A stretch of 64,000 nt of DNA. It comes from Dongia_A sp035695765. Lineage in GTDB: Bacteria; Pseudomonadota; Alphaproteobacteria; Dongiales; Dongiaceae. The notes beneath the pieces were generated by a model. It was given only the letters and a program-made list of their open reading frames with translations, was not told the origin of the DNA and made no database searches. The stretch lies in assembly GCA_035695765.1 (NCBI GenBank), contig DASRRI010000034.1:1-64000 (forward strand). The letters are read 5' to 3'. The position numbers and the translations under genes are program-made. Shown here piece by piece: positions 53,915 to 62,548 of the stretch (its first letter is position 1; each line of letters begins with the position of its first letter).

Positions 53915-54889
53915 CTACTCCGTCGCCTGCACCTGCTTGATCAGCTCTTGCAGCTTCGGGTCCGCGGCGAACTTGTCGTACACCGGCTTCGCGGCGTCGA
54001 TGAAGCCCTGGCGGTCGATGTCGCTGATGATGGTGGCGCCGCCGGCTTCGACGGCCTGGCGCGATTTGGCTTCCTGCGCGTCCCACAGCTCGCGCATGTA
54101 GGGCACCGATTCCTTGGCGGCCTTGCGAATCACGTCCTGCTCTTCCTTGCTGAGCGTGTCCCAGATCACCTTGGAGAACACCAGCAGCTCCGGCGACATG
54201 GAATGCTCGGTGAGGCTGTAGTATTTCGCGACCTCGAAATGATGCGAGGATTCATAGGATGGCCAGTTGTTCTCCGCCCCGTCCACCACGCCGGTCTTGA
54301 GCGCGGTATAGACTTCGGCATAAGGCAGCGGCGTGGGGTTGCCGCCCATGGACTGGATCAAGGTCACCCACATGTCCGATTGCTGCACGCGCAGCTTCAT
54401 GCCCTTCACGTCGGCGACCGACTTGATCGGCTTGGCTGTCGTGTAGAACGAGCGCGAGCCGCTGTCGTAGAAGGCAAGGCCGATGAAGCCCTGCGATTCC
54501 AGCGAGGCCAGGATCTCGTCGCCCACCGGGCCGTCCAGCACCTTGCGCATATGCTCCTTCGACTTGAAGAGGAAGGGCAGGGCCGGCACGATTGTCTCCG
54601 GCGCGATATTGTTGAAGGCGGCGACGTTGACGCGCACCATGTCGAGCGCGCCCAGCTTCACCTGCTCGACGGTGTCTTTTTCCGAGCCGAGGGCGCTCTG
54701 GCCGAACACCTTGATGGAATCGTTGCCGCTGGTCGCTTGGGAGATGATCTCGCTCATCTTCTTGACCGCCATCACGGTTGGATAATCATCCGGATGGACG
54801 TCGGCGGAGCGGAATTCCCGCGCGAAAGCCGGCGCGCTCAGCGTCAGCGCGACGGCGGAAGCAGCCAGAATCCGAGTCAGCTTGCTCAT
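53915..54889 (-). CDS. dctP: TRAP transporter substrate-binding protein DctP
   Basis: Periplasmic binding protein, 324 residues, with signal peptide ending APAFA-RE. Family blocks: FRSADVHPDDYPTVMAVKKM, GSEKDTVEQVKLGALDMVRV, DVKGMKLRVQQSDMWVTLIQ (with the substrate-binding Arg), PTPLPYAEVYTALKTGVVDG and AENNWPSYESSHHFEVAKYY. This subgroup is often specific for sugar acids such as glucuronate and galacturonate, in line with the neighbouring genes. GGAGGAG precedes the ATG. Confidence 0.95.
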   Translation of the reverse strand: MSKLTRILAASAVALTLSAPAFAREFRSADVHPDDYPTVMAVKKMSEIISQATSGNDSIKVFGQSALGSEKDTVEQVKLGALDMVRVNVAAFNNIAPETIVPALPFLFKSKEHMRKVLDGPVGDEILASLESQGFIGLAFYDSGSRSFYTTAKPIKSVADVKGMKLRVQQSDMWVTLIQSMGGNPTPLPYAEVYTALKTGVVDGAENNWPSYESSHHFEVAKYYSLTEHSMSPELLVFSKVIWDTLSKEEQDVIRKAAKESVPYMRELWDAQEAKSRQAVEAGGATIISDIDRQGFIDAAKPVYDKFAADPKLQELIKQVQATE

Positions 54890-54983
54890 TGGGGTCTCCT
54901 CCTAAAGCGGCGGCGATTGCGTTGATCGCCGCTCGTCATGTCCCAGAATTGGCGCAGCATGGGCTTTGCGCCCTTGTTGTCGT

Positions 54984-55061
54984 GTCATCATACAACTTGC
55001 CGAGCACCCGATCAATATCGTATCTCGTATCGGAAATACGGGCACTCAGTTGTCATACATC
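54984..55061. promoter_or_regulatory. Two related TCATACA sites, candidate operators for the GntR regulator
   Basis: GTCATCATACAAC (54984-54996) and GTTGTCATACATC (55049-55061) share TCATACAnC and are near-palindromic in opposite halves (compare GTTGTATGATGAC). They sit 65 bases apart in the 224-base divergent region between dctP and the regulator. FadR/UxuR-type GntR proteins bind short palindromes of this general size. Candidate only. Confidence 0.4.
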
Positions 55062-55113
55062 CTGTTTGGTGCTAAAGGAAACCGACAGATTCGAGACAGG
55101 GGAGGTGCCTGCG

Positions 55114-55830
55114 GTGTCAGGCTTGCGTCAACGCGAAACGCTGACCTCGCAATTGGTCAAGGCACTGACCGAGCGTATCCGCGCGGGCGAACTGAAGCCG
55201 GGCGACCGTCTGCCGACCGAACTGGACCTGATCGAGGAATTCAAGGTCAGCCGCACCGTGGTGCGCGAGGCGATCTCGAGCCTCAGGGCCGCCGGCCTGG
55301 TTTCGACCCAGCAAGGTGTCGGCGCCTTCGTGCTGCAGGCCGAATCCTCGCCACCCTTCCGCATCGACAGCGTCAATCTCAACCTGGTGAAGGATGTGAT
55401 CGCGGTCCTCGAATTGCGCGCCGGCATCGAATCCGATGCGGCGGCCTTGGCGGCGCAGCGCCGCACCGACGCGCATCTGACTGCGATGCGCGACGCGCTC
55501 GACCGCATGAGCGCCGCCATCGACGCATCGGAAGATGCGGTGGCGCCGGATTTCGACTTCCATCGCACCATCGCGGAGGCGACCGGCAACCGCCACTTCA
55601 CGCATCTGTTCAGCTATCTTGGCGCGCTGCTGATTCCGCGCGCGCGGCTGCAGACCTTTCGCTATTTCGCCGCCGATCGCACGGAATATCTGCGCCGTGT
55701 CAATCGCGAGCACGAGGATATCTACCAGGCAATCAAGCGCCAGGATGTCGAGGCCGCGCGATCGGCCATGCGGCTGCATCTCAGCAATTCGCGGGAACGG
55801 CTGCGCCTCGCCATGACCGATGGCGAGTAA
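55114..55830 (+). CDS. FadR-subfamily GntR transcriptional regulator
   Basis: 238 residues from GTG 55114, with GGGGAGG eight bases upstream; the longer open frame upstream is intergenic. Winged helix at about residues 8-75 (ELKPGDRLPTELDLIEEFKV, RTVVREAISSLRAAGLV), then a C-terminal FCD helical domain with metal-binding-type residues in DFDFHRTIAEATGNRHF and REHEDIYQAIKRQD. Divergent from the TRAP genes and leading the catabolic genes, so likely represses both until uronate or a pathway intermediate binds. Confidence 0.93.
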   Translation: MSGLRQRETLTSQLVKALTERIRAGELKPGDRLPTELDLIEEFKVSRTVVREAISSLRAAGLVSTQQGVGAFVLQAESSPPFRIDSVNLNLVKDVIAVLELRAGIESDAAALAAQRRTDAHLTAMRDALDRMSAAIDASEDAVAPDFDFHRTIAEATGNRHFTHLFSYLGALLIPRARLQTFRYFAADRTEYLRRVNREHEDIYQAIKRQDVEAARSAMRLHLSNSRERLRLAMTDGE

Positions 55831-55842
55831 GCTCAAGGAAGC

Positions 55843-56757
55843 ATGATGGATCCGAATGACCTGAAAGCAGCCCTCGGCACCGGGCTCATGTCCTTTCCCG
55901 TCACAGATTTCGACGCGCGCGGCGATTTCAATCCCGCCGGCTATCGCAGGCGCCTGGAATGGCTGATGCCGTACGGCGCGACTGCGTTGTTCGCGGCGGG
56001 CGGGACGGGCGAGTTCTTCTCGCTGGCGGCGGACGAATATTCCGCCGTGATCGGCACCGCGGTCGAGACCTGCAAGGGCAGGGTGCCGATCATCGCCGGC
56101 ACGGGCTGCGGCACGCGCCAGGCTATTGCTTATGCGAAAGAGGCCGAGCGGCTCGGCGCGGCCGGCTTGCTGGTGCTGCCGCACTACCTGGTGGAGGCGG
56201 ACGCGGAGGGCATCTCGCGCCACGTCGCGGCGATCTGCAAGTCGGTGAAGATCGGCGTCATCGTCTATAACCGCGGCGTCTGCCGTCTCGGCCCCGACGC
56301 GCTGGAAAAGCTGGCGGCGCAATGCCCGAACCTGATCGGGTTCAAGGACGGGATCGGCGATCTGGAGCTGATGGTGGCGGTGCGCCGCCGCATGGGGGAC
56401 CGCTTCGCCTACTTAGGCGGCCTGCCGACCGCGGAATTTTTCGCTGCCCCCTACAAGGCGATGGGCGTTCCAGTCTATTCTTCCGCCGTCTTCAATTTCA
56501 TTCCGAAGACCGCCATGGATTTCTACCGAGCCATCACGGCGGACGATGCCAAGACCGCCAACCGACTGCTGGATGACTTCTTCATGCCGTACTCCGCGAT
56601 CCGCAATCGCCGAGCGGGCTATGCCGTCAGCATCGTGAAGGCCGGCGTCGATCTGGTCGGTCATCCCGCCGGGCCGGTGCGCACGCCGCTGCTGGATTGC
56701 AGCGCCGAGGAGCGGGCGGCGCTGAAAACGCTGATCGACAAGCTCGGCCCGCAATGA
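55843..56757 (+). CDS. kdgD: 5-dehydro-4-deoxyglucarate dehydratase
   Basis: DapA-superfamily aldolase-fold enzyme that dehydrates and decarboxylates 5-keto-4-deoxyglucarate to 2-oxoglutarate semialdehyde. 304 residues; starts with the subfamily block GTGLMSFPVTDFDARGDFNP, FAAGGTGEFFSL follows, the YNRG Tyr region is present, and the Schiff-base Lys lies in LIGFKDGIGDLE. AAGGA precedes the ATG. Its stop overlaps the udh start (ATGA), which means translational coupling. Confidence 0.94.
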   Translation: MMDPNDLKAALGTGLMSFPVTDFDARGDFNPAGYRRRLEWLMPYGATALFAAGGTGEFFSLAADEYSAVIGTAVETCKGRVPIIAGTGCGTRQAIAYAKEAERLGAAGLLVLPHYLVEADAEGISRHVAAICKSVKIGVIVYNRGVCRLGPDALEKLAAQCPNLIGFKDGIGDLELMVAVRRRMGDRFAYLGGLPTAEFFAAPYKAMGVPVYSSAVFNFIPKTAMDFYRAITADDAKTANRLLDDFFMPYSAIRNRRAGYAVSIVKAGVDLVGHPAGPVRTPLLDCSAEERAALKTLIDKLGPQ

Positions 56758-57572
56758 AGCGCGTTCTGCTGACTGGGGCGAGCGGCGGCATCGGCACCCG
56801 GCTGCGCAAGCTCCTGCCGGAGCACTATCCGCAGCTGCGCCTCAGTGACCTGCAGGCCCCCACGGATCTGCGGCCCGGCGAGGAATTCCTCGCCGCCGAT
56901 CTCGCCGACATGGCGCAGGTGGAGCGCGCGGTCGACGGCATGGATGGCATCATCCATATGGGAGGCTATTCGGTTGAGGGGCCGTGGGAGACCATCCTCA
57001 GCTCCAACATCGCCGGCACTTACAATCTGTTCGAGGCGGCGCGGCGCAAGGGCGTCAAGCGCGTGGTATTCGCCTCCAGCAACCACGTGGTCGGCTTCTA
57101 TCCGCGCACGCACCGCCTGACCACCGACGTGACCGCGCTGCCCGACACGCGCTACGGCGTCAGCAAGGCGTGCGGCGAGGCCTTGGGTGCGCTCTATGCC
57201 TTCAAGTTCGGGCTTCAGGTCCTGTGCCTGCGGATCGGCAACGTCGATGACGCGCCGCGCGATGTGCGGAAGCTCTCGATCTGGCTGAAACCGGAGGATC
57301 TGGTGCAGCTCATCCGCATCGGCCTCGATCATCCCGACCTGCGCTACGAGATTTTCTATGGCGCGTCAGACAATGCGCGCGGCTGGTGGGATAATTCCAC
57401 CGCCTACCGTTACGGCTACAAGCCGAGCGGAGATTCCGAAGCGATGCTGGACGTGGCGCTGGAAGGGCAGGCGCAATTGCAGCCTGATGCCGTCGGCGAC
57501 TATTACCAAGGCGGCCACTTCGCATCGCAGGAGTTCGAAGGCGGGTTGGAGCGGGAGAGGAAAGGGAAGTGA
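56754..57572 (+). CDS. udh: Uronate dehydrogenase
   Basis: NAD-dependent oxidation of galacturonate or glucuronate to the aldarolactone. 272 residues of the extended short-chain dehydrogenase fold: LLTGASGGIGTRLRKLLPE for NAD binding, ASSNHVVGFYPRTH, and the catalytic Tyr/Lys in RYGVSKACGEALGALYA. FYGASDNARGWWDN is typical of bacterial uronate dehydrogenases. The start overlaps the kdgD stop. Confidence 0.92.
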   Translation: MKRVLLTGASGGIGTRLRKLLPEHYPQLRLSDLQAPTDLRPGEEFLAADLADMAQVERAVDGMDGIIHMGGYSVEGPWETILSSNIAGTYNLFEAARRKGVKRVVFASSNHVVGFYPRTHRLTTDVTALPDTRYGVSKACGEALGALYAFKFGLQVLCLRIGNVDDAPRDVRKLSIWLKPEDLVQLIRIGLDHPDLRYEIFYGASDNARGWWDNSTAYRYGYKPSGDSEAMLDVALEGQAQLQPDAVGDYYQGGHFASQEFEGGLERERKGK

Positions 57573-57594
57573 CGACGCAGCACTCCTCCTCCAC

Positions 57595-57707
57595 CTGTCA
57601 TCCCGGCCAAGTCGCGAAGCGGCGCGAGCCGGCACCCATGCGATGCTTCAGTGACGCAGAGCGATGGCATGGGTCCCGGCTCTCGCTGCGCTCGGCCGGG
57701 ATGACAG
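57595..57707. repeat. Long palindromic element between udh and the cycloisomerase-like gene
   Basis: 113 bases bounded by the perfect 14-base inverted repeat CTGTCATCCCGGCC (57595-57608) and GGCCGGGATGACAG (57694-57707), with further internal pairing (GGCACCCATGC / GCATGGGTCCC). A second copy lies at 58862. Both are inside the catabolic operon. Confidence 0.85.
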
Positions 57708-57735
57708 ATATGATGGTGCGGCGAGGGCGCACTCC

Positions 57736-58827
57736 ATGACCACCATCGCCCGCATCGACACCATCCGTCTCGATATCCCGTTCGGCGATCACTATGACGG
57801 GCCGCGCGTGAAGCCGCGCGGCTGGACGCAGCGCGACGTGCTGTTGGTGCGGGTCGAGGCAGCGGATGGCGTCGTCGGCTGGGGCGAAGCCTTCGCCTAT
57901 GCCTGCGCGAGTGTGACTGAGGCCGCCATCCGCGACATGTTCACGCCGCGCCTCGTCGGCCAAGCCTGCCACGACATCGCCGCCTTGAGCCGTGAGATGC
58001 AGCGCCAGCTCCACATCCAGGGCCGCTACGGCATCACCATCTTCGCCTGGTCGGGGATCGAGATGGCGCTCTGGGACATTGCCGCGAGGCGCACCGGCGT
58101 CTCGCTCGCGACGTTGCTCGGCGGAAGGCGGCGCGGCAGCGTGCCGGCCTATGCCAGCCTGGTGCGCTATGGCGGCGCGCGCGAGGTGCGCGACGTCGCC
58201 ACCAAGGCGATCGCCGATGGCTATCGCGATGTGAAGTTGCACGAGATCGCCTATGAGCCGATCGCCGCCGGCCGCGACGCCGTCGGGCGCGACGTGCGGC
58301 TCACCACCGACGTGAACTGCAACTGGAGCCTCGCCGAAACCGAGGCGATGCTGCCTGAGATGAAGGCGCTCGGCCTCTATTGGGTCGAAGAACCGATCTG
58401 GCCGCCCGAGGATTTCGCGACCTTGGCGGCGCTGGAAGAGCGCTTCGGCGTGCCGCTCGCCGCGGGCGAGAATGCCTGCACTGCCTTCCAGTTCCAGGAC
58501 CTCATCCCTGGCGTGACCTTCATCCAGCCCAGCGTCACCAAGATCGGCGGCATCCTCGAATTCATGAAGGTGGTGGATTCCGCGCGCCTGGTCGGCAAGC
58601 AGGTGATGCCGCACTCGCCCTATTTCGGACCGGGCTGGTGGGCGACGTTGCAACTCGCGGCGCATGCGCCGGAGATCGGCATGATCGAATACCTCTACAT
58701 CGAGTCCGCCGGCGAGATCGGCCGCAATATTCCGCTGCCGAAGAAAGGCGTGATCCATATCCCGGACGCACCGGGTTTGGGTTTCGAGCCGGACTTCGAC
58801 GCGATTGAAAAGTTCCGGGTGAGGTGA
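57736..58827 (+). CDS. gci: Enolase-superfamily enzyme, probable galactarolactone cycloisomerase
   Basis: 363 residues of the mandelate racemase/muconate lactonizing fold. ATG 57736 starts MTTIARIDTIRLDIPFGDHY. Catalytic layout: a Lys/His pair in DVKLHEIAY, metal ligands in TTDVNCNWS, VEEPIWP and AGENACT, and the acid/base His in PHSPYFGPG. In Agrobacterium the enzyme Gci of this superfamily opens galactaro-1,4-lactone to 5-keto-4-deoxyglucarate, and its genes adjoin udh, kdgD and a COG3618 gene as here. The assignment rests on that context; aldarate dehydratase activity is the alternative. Confidence 0.8.
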   Translation: MTTIARIDTIRLDIPFGDHYDGPRVKPRGWTQRDVLLVRVEAADGVVGWGEAFAYACASVTEAAIRDMFTPRLVGQACHDIAALSREMQRQLHIQGRYGITIFAWSGIEMALWDIAARRTGVSLATLLGGRRRGSVPAYASLVRYGGAREVRDVATKAIADGYRDVKLHEIAYEPIAAGRDAVGRDVRLTTDVNCNWSLAETEAMLPEMKALGLYWVEEPIWPPEDFATLAALEERFGVPLAAGENACTAFQFQDLIPGVTFIQPSVTKIGGILEFMKVVDSARLVGKQVMPHSPYFGPGWWATLQLAAHAPEIGMIEYLYIESAGEIGRNIPLPKKGVIHIPDAPGLGFEPDFDAIEKFRVR

Positions 58828-58861
58828 GGCGCGTGATCGCAGTGGTCCACGTTTCTCTCTT

Positions 58862-59006
58862 CTGTCATCCCGGCCAAGCCCTCGGGTCGGCGCGAAGCGC
58901 CGCCCAAGGACAGGCTCCGCGCGAGGCGGGACCCATGGGGCGGCTCCGCGTCGCTGGTCCATCGCATAGGCCCCGGCTCAAGGCTGGCTCAAGGCCGGGG
59001 TGACAG
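58862..59006. repeat. Second long palindromic element in the catabolic operon
   Basis: 145 bases bounded by CTGTCATCCCGGCC (58862-58875) and GGCCGGGGTGACAG (58993-59006), one mismatch in 14. The ends match the element at 57595, while the interiors differ. It occupies most of the 200-base gap before the amidohydrolase gene. Confidence 0.82.
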
Positions 59007-59031
59007 AAGGGAAGCGGGGACAGCGCGCGTG

Positions 59032-59898
59032 ATGACTGAGCCTTCACAACTCACCCGCACCCTCACCGGCGCGCCGCCGCGCCTGAAAACACCGGCCGGC
59101 ACCTGCGACACGCATATGCACTTCTATAGCCGCGCCTATCCCGCGCTGCCGGGCACGCTCAATCCGCCCGACGCGACCATTGAAGACTACGTGCAGGTCA
59201 AGCAATGGCTCGGCATCGACCGCACCATCGTGGTGCAGCCGAATGCCTATGGCGACGACAACCGCGCCACCATGGCCGGCGTCAAGGCACTCGGCGCCAA
59301 TGCGCGCGGTGTCGTCGTCGTGAAGCCGGGCGTCGCGGACAAGGAGCTGGAGCGCCTCACCAACAACGGCGCGCGTGGCATCCGCTTCATGAACTTGCTC
59401 GGCGGCACGCTGACCTTCGAGCACATGGACGAGATGGCGGCGCGCGTGCGGCCCTTCGGCTGGAGCGCGATCGTGCAGCTCGACGGAAGCACATTGCCGG
59501 AGCATAAGACACAGCTGTGCCGCCTGCCGATGGATTACGTCATCGATCATTGCGGCAAGTTCCTGGAACCGGTCGCACCCGACCACGAAGCGTTCCAAAC
59601 TTTGCTGCGCCTGGTGGACACTGGCCGCTGCTGGGTCAAGATTTCCGGCGCGTACGAATTCTCGAAATCCGGCGGCCCAAACTACGAAGACGTGGCCCGT
59701 CTGATGCGCGCGTTGATCCGGCATGCGCCCGATCGCGTGATCTGGGGCACCAACTGGCCGCACGCCTTGGCGGAAAAGGTCGGCTACCCCAACGACGCCG
59801 CCTTGCTCGATTTGCTGCTCGATTGGGCACCCGAGGAGGCTGTGCGCCGGCAAATCCTGGTCGACAATCCGGCCAAGCTCTATGGATTCAACCTCTGA
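59032..59898 (+). CDS. gli: COG3618-type amidohydrolase, probable galactarolactone isomerase
   Basis: 288 residues of the amidohydrolase superfamily, PDC-hydrolase branch: TCDTHMHFYSRAYP near the N-terminus, DYVIDHCGKFLEP, WVKISGAYEFSKSGG and VIWGTNWPHA with the catalytic Asp replaced or shifted to the TNWPH block. Relatives include 2-pyrone-4,6-dicarboxylate lactonase and the galactarolactone isomerase Gli of Agrobacterium, which turns galactaro-1,5-lactone into the 1,4-lactone between Udh and Gci. That role fits the neighbours; a lactonase is the main alternative. GTG 59029 is an in-frame alternative start. Confidence 0.8.
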   Translation: MTEPSQLTRTLTGAPPRLKTPAGTCDTHMHFYSRAYPALPGTLNPPDATIEDYVQVKQWLGIDRTIVVQPNAYGDDNRATMAGVKALGANARGVVVVKPGVADKELERLTNNGARGIRFMNLLGGTLTFEHMDEMAARVRPFGWSAIVQLDGSTLPEHKTQLCRLPMDYVIDHCGKFLEPVAPDHEAFQTLLRLVDTGRCWVKISGAYEFSKSGGPNYEDVARLMRALIRHAPDRVIWGTNWPHALAEKVGYPNDAALLDLLLDWAPEEAVRRQILVDNPAKLYGFNL

Positions 59899-60044
59899 GC
59901 CGGCGGCCTTAATAGGCTGAACCTGCGGCAAAATCGCGGAAAAGGGTGGACCGGGCATCGGCTCCCACAAACCGCTTGATCAGCCGCCCGCCATCCCGTA
60001 TCAGATGCGGCGGCCCGCCCATGGGCGAGCCCGGCCACGTCAGC

Positions 60045-60120
60045 GACCCCATCGTCTAGTGGCCCAGGACATCAGCCTCTCACGCTGAGAACACGGGTTC
60101 AAATCCCGTTGGGGTCGCCA
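60045..60120 (+). tRNA. tRNA-Glu (anticodon CTC)
   Basis: A complete cloverleaf of 76 bases: acceptor GACCCCA pairs with TGGGGTC, D-arm GTCTAGTGGCCCAGGAC, anticodon stem TCAGC/GCTGA with loop CTCTCAC, T-arm CGGGTTCAAATCCCG, discriminator G and encoded CCA. The CTC anticodon reads GAG glutamate codons. The surrounding 59899-60224 holds no protein gene. Confidence 0.96.
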
Positions 60121-60224
60121 CTTTTCTATTGCCTGCGCCTGTGTGTCGCCTTCCGGGTTCTGGAACCTCAGCCCCGTCTCGCCATTGATGCTGCGGTTAC
60201 CCCGAATTCATCGGCGAGGACGGC

Positions 60225-60611
60225 ATGGACGATAGCGAGCTCAAGGACCTTTCCATCCTGGTTGTCGAGGATGAGCCCGTGATTGCAATCGACACGGCTT
60301 GCACCGTCGTGAGGGCGGGCGGGAGCGTCGTTGGACCGGCCTATTCGTTGAATGAAGCCTTTGAAACCATCGCGAATACCAAGCTGGATGGCGCGCTGCT
60401 CGACATCAATCTGAGGAGTGAGAAGGTCTTCCGCCTGGCCGACGCACTCGCCGACCGCGGCGTGCCGATCGTATTCATTACCGGAGAGATCTGGCCGGTC
60501 ATTCCCGAACGCCACACCGGATGTGGGCTGGTCGGCAAGCCAATCAATCAATCGAAAGTCGTCCGCGCTCTGCGCAGTGCCATAGACCGCGGCCGCGTCA
60601 TCGCCGCATAG
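60225..60611 (+). CDS. Stand-alone response regulator receiver protein
   Basis: 128 residues, a single receiver domain: the acidic pocket Glu-Asp in LVVEDEPVIAIDT, phosphoacceptor Asp in LDGALLDINLRSE, Thr in IVFITGE, and Lys in LVGKPINQSK. There is no output domain, so it probably relays phosphate or controls a partner by binding. In alphaproteobacteria such proteins often serve HWE-type kinases; no kinase gene adjoins it, though three orphan kinases lie elsewhere in this window. Confidence 0.93.
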   Translation: MDDSELKDLSILVVEDEPVIAIDTACTVVRAGGSVVGPAYSLNEAFETIANTKLDGALLDINLRSEKVFRLADALADRGVPIVFITGEIWPVIPERHTGCGLVGKPINQSKVVRALRSAIDRGRVIAA

Positions 60612-60646
60612 GCAGCGGAGCGACCATCCGCCACGTGTTGATCTGC

Positions 60647-61144
60647 CTACTTCTGCTGCCTCGCCAGATCCTGCGCCATGTCGAGGTGCATCTGCAGCGC
60701 CGGCAGGCTCGACTTCGCGAACTGGGCGACCGGGTCGCTGCTGGTCCGCGCCTGCTCCCCGAACTTCGCGATTTCTTTCTTGTGGTCCGCGACCATGTGG
60801 TCGACGAACGCCTTGTCGAACGCGGCGCCTCTCAGGTTTTGCAGGCGTGCATATTCGGTCAGCGCATCCGGCGATGGTTGTTCGGGAACCGGGGCACCGA
60901 TGGATTGCGCGAGGCTGGTGGCCTGGTTCAGCGTGGCGGAATGATCGCTCATCAGTTTGCTGCCCAACGAGCGGACTTCCGTGGTGGCGCCATTCTGCTG
61001 GGCGAGCTGGCCCATCTTCACCTCGGCGAGCGACCCTTTGATCGCGTCCTGGATGAAGACCGCATCGTCCACTGCCCAGCTCGCCGAAGCCAAGATCGCG
61101 CCGGCGAGGCCGGCCGCTGTGAGCCCAATGATCCTGCTGTGCAT
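60647..61144 (-). CDS. DUF4142 periplasmic protein
   Basis: 165 residues with a signal peptide (LAGAILASASWA-VD) and a four-helix, ferritin-like DUF4142 domain: DAVFIQDAIKGSLAEVKMGQ, GSKLMSDHSATLNQ and FVDHMVADHKKEIAKF. ATG 61144 has AGGTGG upstream. Members are often induced in stationary phase or stress; no enzymatic role is established. Confidence 0.92.
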   Translation of the reverse strand: MHSRIIGLTAAGLAGAILASASWAVDDAVFIQDAIKGSLAEVKMGQLAQQNGATTEVRSLGSKLMSDHSATLNQATSLAQSIGAPVPEQPSPDALTEYARLQNLRGAAFDKAFVDHMVADHKKEIAKFGEQARTSSDPVAQFAKSSLPALQMHLDMAQDLARQQK

Positions 61145-61226
61145 GTTCCACCTGAAAGTTGGTGACGGTCCTGCGGTCAACCTTGCGGCGGCCCCGGCGT
61201 TGCACGAGAGGGCGGTTTCCCGGATT

Positions 61227-61460
61227 TCAGCCCGCGCGCCGCCTCAGCATGCCATCGGCTGCCGCGCACTTGCCGCATGAGATTTCATCGTGGCGCGACG
61301 GAACGAAGGCAGCGCCGGTTTCGACCTCGCGGTCACACAAGGTCCAGATCAGAAGTTCGTGGCCGAGCGGCGCCGCGCTTTCACAGATATGCGTGACGCC
61401 GGCATCGTCGGTCCACCACCTGACGGTGTCATGCGGACTAGGGGCAGCGTTCCTTGCCAT
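61227..61460 (-). CDS. Possible small Cys-rich protein
   Basis: 77 residues from ATG 61460, with Cys and His residues spaced like a zinc-binding fold (THICE, WTLCDREVETG, ISCGKCAAA). The residues read as protein-like and the frame fits neatly between the DUF4142 and short-chain dehydrogenase genes on the same strand. There is no good ribosome site and no family I can name. It may be a spurious frame in GC-rich DNA. Confidence 0.45.
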   Translation of the reverse strand: MARNAAPSPHDTVRWWTDDAGVTHICESAAPLGHELLIWTLCDREVETGAAFVPSRHDEISCGKCAAADGMLRRRAG

Positions 61461-61518
61461 GGAGCAACAATGCGCAAGACCGCGCCTGGTTCCGCGCCGC
61501 GCGGCTTCAACCTGCGGC

Positions 61519-62268
61519 CTATCCCCGCCCCACAAACGGCATCTTGGTCGCCATCACTGTCATGAATTGGACATTCACCTCGAGCGGCAGGTCCGCGATC
61601 TGCACGATCGCGTTGGCGACGTGAACGGCATCCATGGTCGGCTCAGCCATCATGGTGCCGTTGGCCTGCTTGATGCCTTTGCCGATGCGCTCCGCCATTG
61701 CGGTGCGGGCGTTGCCGATATCGATCTGGCTGCAGGCGATGTCGTAGGGCCGCCCGTCGAGCGAGATCGATTTGGTGAGGCCGGTGATGGCGTGCTTGCT
61801 GGCGGTGTAGGGCGCCGAATCCGGGCGCGGCGCGTAGGAGGAGACCGAGCCGTTGTTGATGATGCGGCCACCTTGCGGGCGCTGCGCCTTCATCTGGCGG
61901 AACGCCGCCTGGGCGCACAGGAACGAGCCGGTCAGGTTGACGTCGATGACACCGCGCCATTGCTCGATGGTGAGATCCTCGAACAAGGCGCCGACGCCGG
62001 TCCCGGCATTGTTGAACAGCACATCCACCCGTTCGAACTTGCGGACAGTTGCTTCGAACAAGGCCGCGACGGAGGCGGGGTCGGCGACATTGGTAGCGAC
62101 TGGCAACGCATCGGCCTGATGCTCGCCCGCTTGCCGCGCGGTCTCCTGCAGTTGCTCCAGGCGCCGGCCGGCCAGCGCAACCTTGTATCCGCGGGACAGC
62201 AAAGCGAGCGCGGCTTCCCGCCCGATGCCCGATCCCGCGCCCGTCACGATTGCGACTTTCTCTCCCAT
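61519..62268 (-). CDS. Short-chain dehydrogenase/reductase
   Basis: 249 residues of the classical SDR fold: NAD(P) site VTGAGSGIG, NNAG motif at FNNAGTGVGALF, catalytic Ser in INNGSVSS and YTASK as the Tyr/Lys pair. The Arg-rich turn AGRRLEQLQ after the second strand leans towards NADP. GAGGAGGA precedes ATG 62268. Substrate unknown. Confidence 0.93.
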   Translation of the reverse strand: MGEKVAIVTGAGSGIGREAALALLSRGYKVALAGRRLEQLQETARQAGEHQADALPVATNVADPASVAALFEATVRKFERVDVLFNNAGTGVGALFEDLTIEQWRGVIDVNLTGSFLCAQAAFRQMKAQRPQGGRIINNGSVSSYAPRPDSAPYTASKHAITGLTKSISLDGRPYDIACSQIDIGNARTAMAERIGKGIKQANGTMMAEPTMDAVHVANAIVQIADLPLEVNVQFMTVMATKMPFVGRG

Positions 62269-62548
62269 CGTTTCCTCCTCGACTTGTCGATCCGACAAAC
62301 TAACCGCCGCGGTGGGGGTTCGCAATCTGTTCGCACCGTTCCACCCTGGTTGTCGGAACTTCTCTCAAATCGCCCTTGTTCGCTATGAATCACAGGTATC
62401 GAGACAAATGACGCAGGACAAATTTATACGGCAGATGTGCATGGCTTTTTGCCGCCGCGATCGCATCGAGCGCTTCGGCCTCCCTACCATCATGCTGGCC
62501 GAGCGCATTGCGAGCTGGATGGCGGGCGTTATCCGTGGGCCGTAAGGC

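Noticed and set aside
60045..60120. tRNA-Glu as an attachment site of an integrated element
   Set aside because: No integrase gene or direct repeat of the tRNA 3' end was seen in this window.
62408..62545. 45-codon plus-strand frame starting MTQDKFIRQM
   Set aside because: Protein-like ending but weak ribosome site and no family; too short to support.
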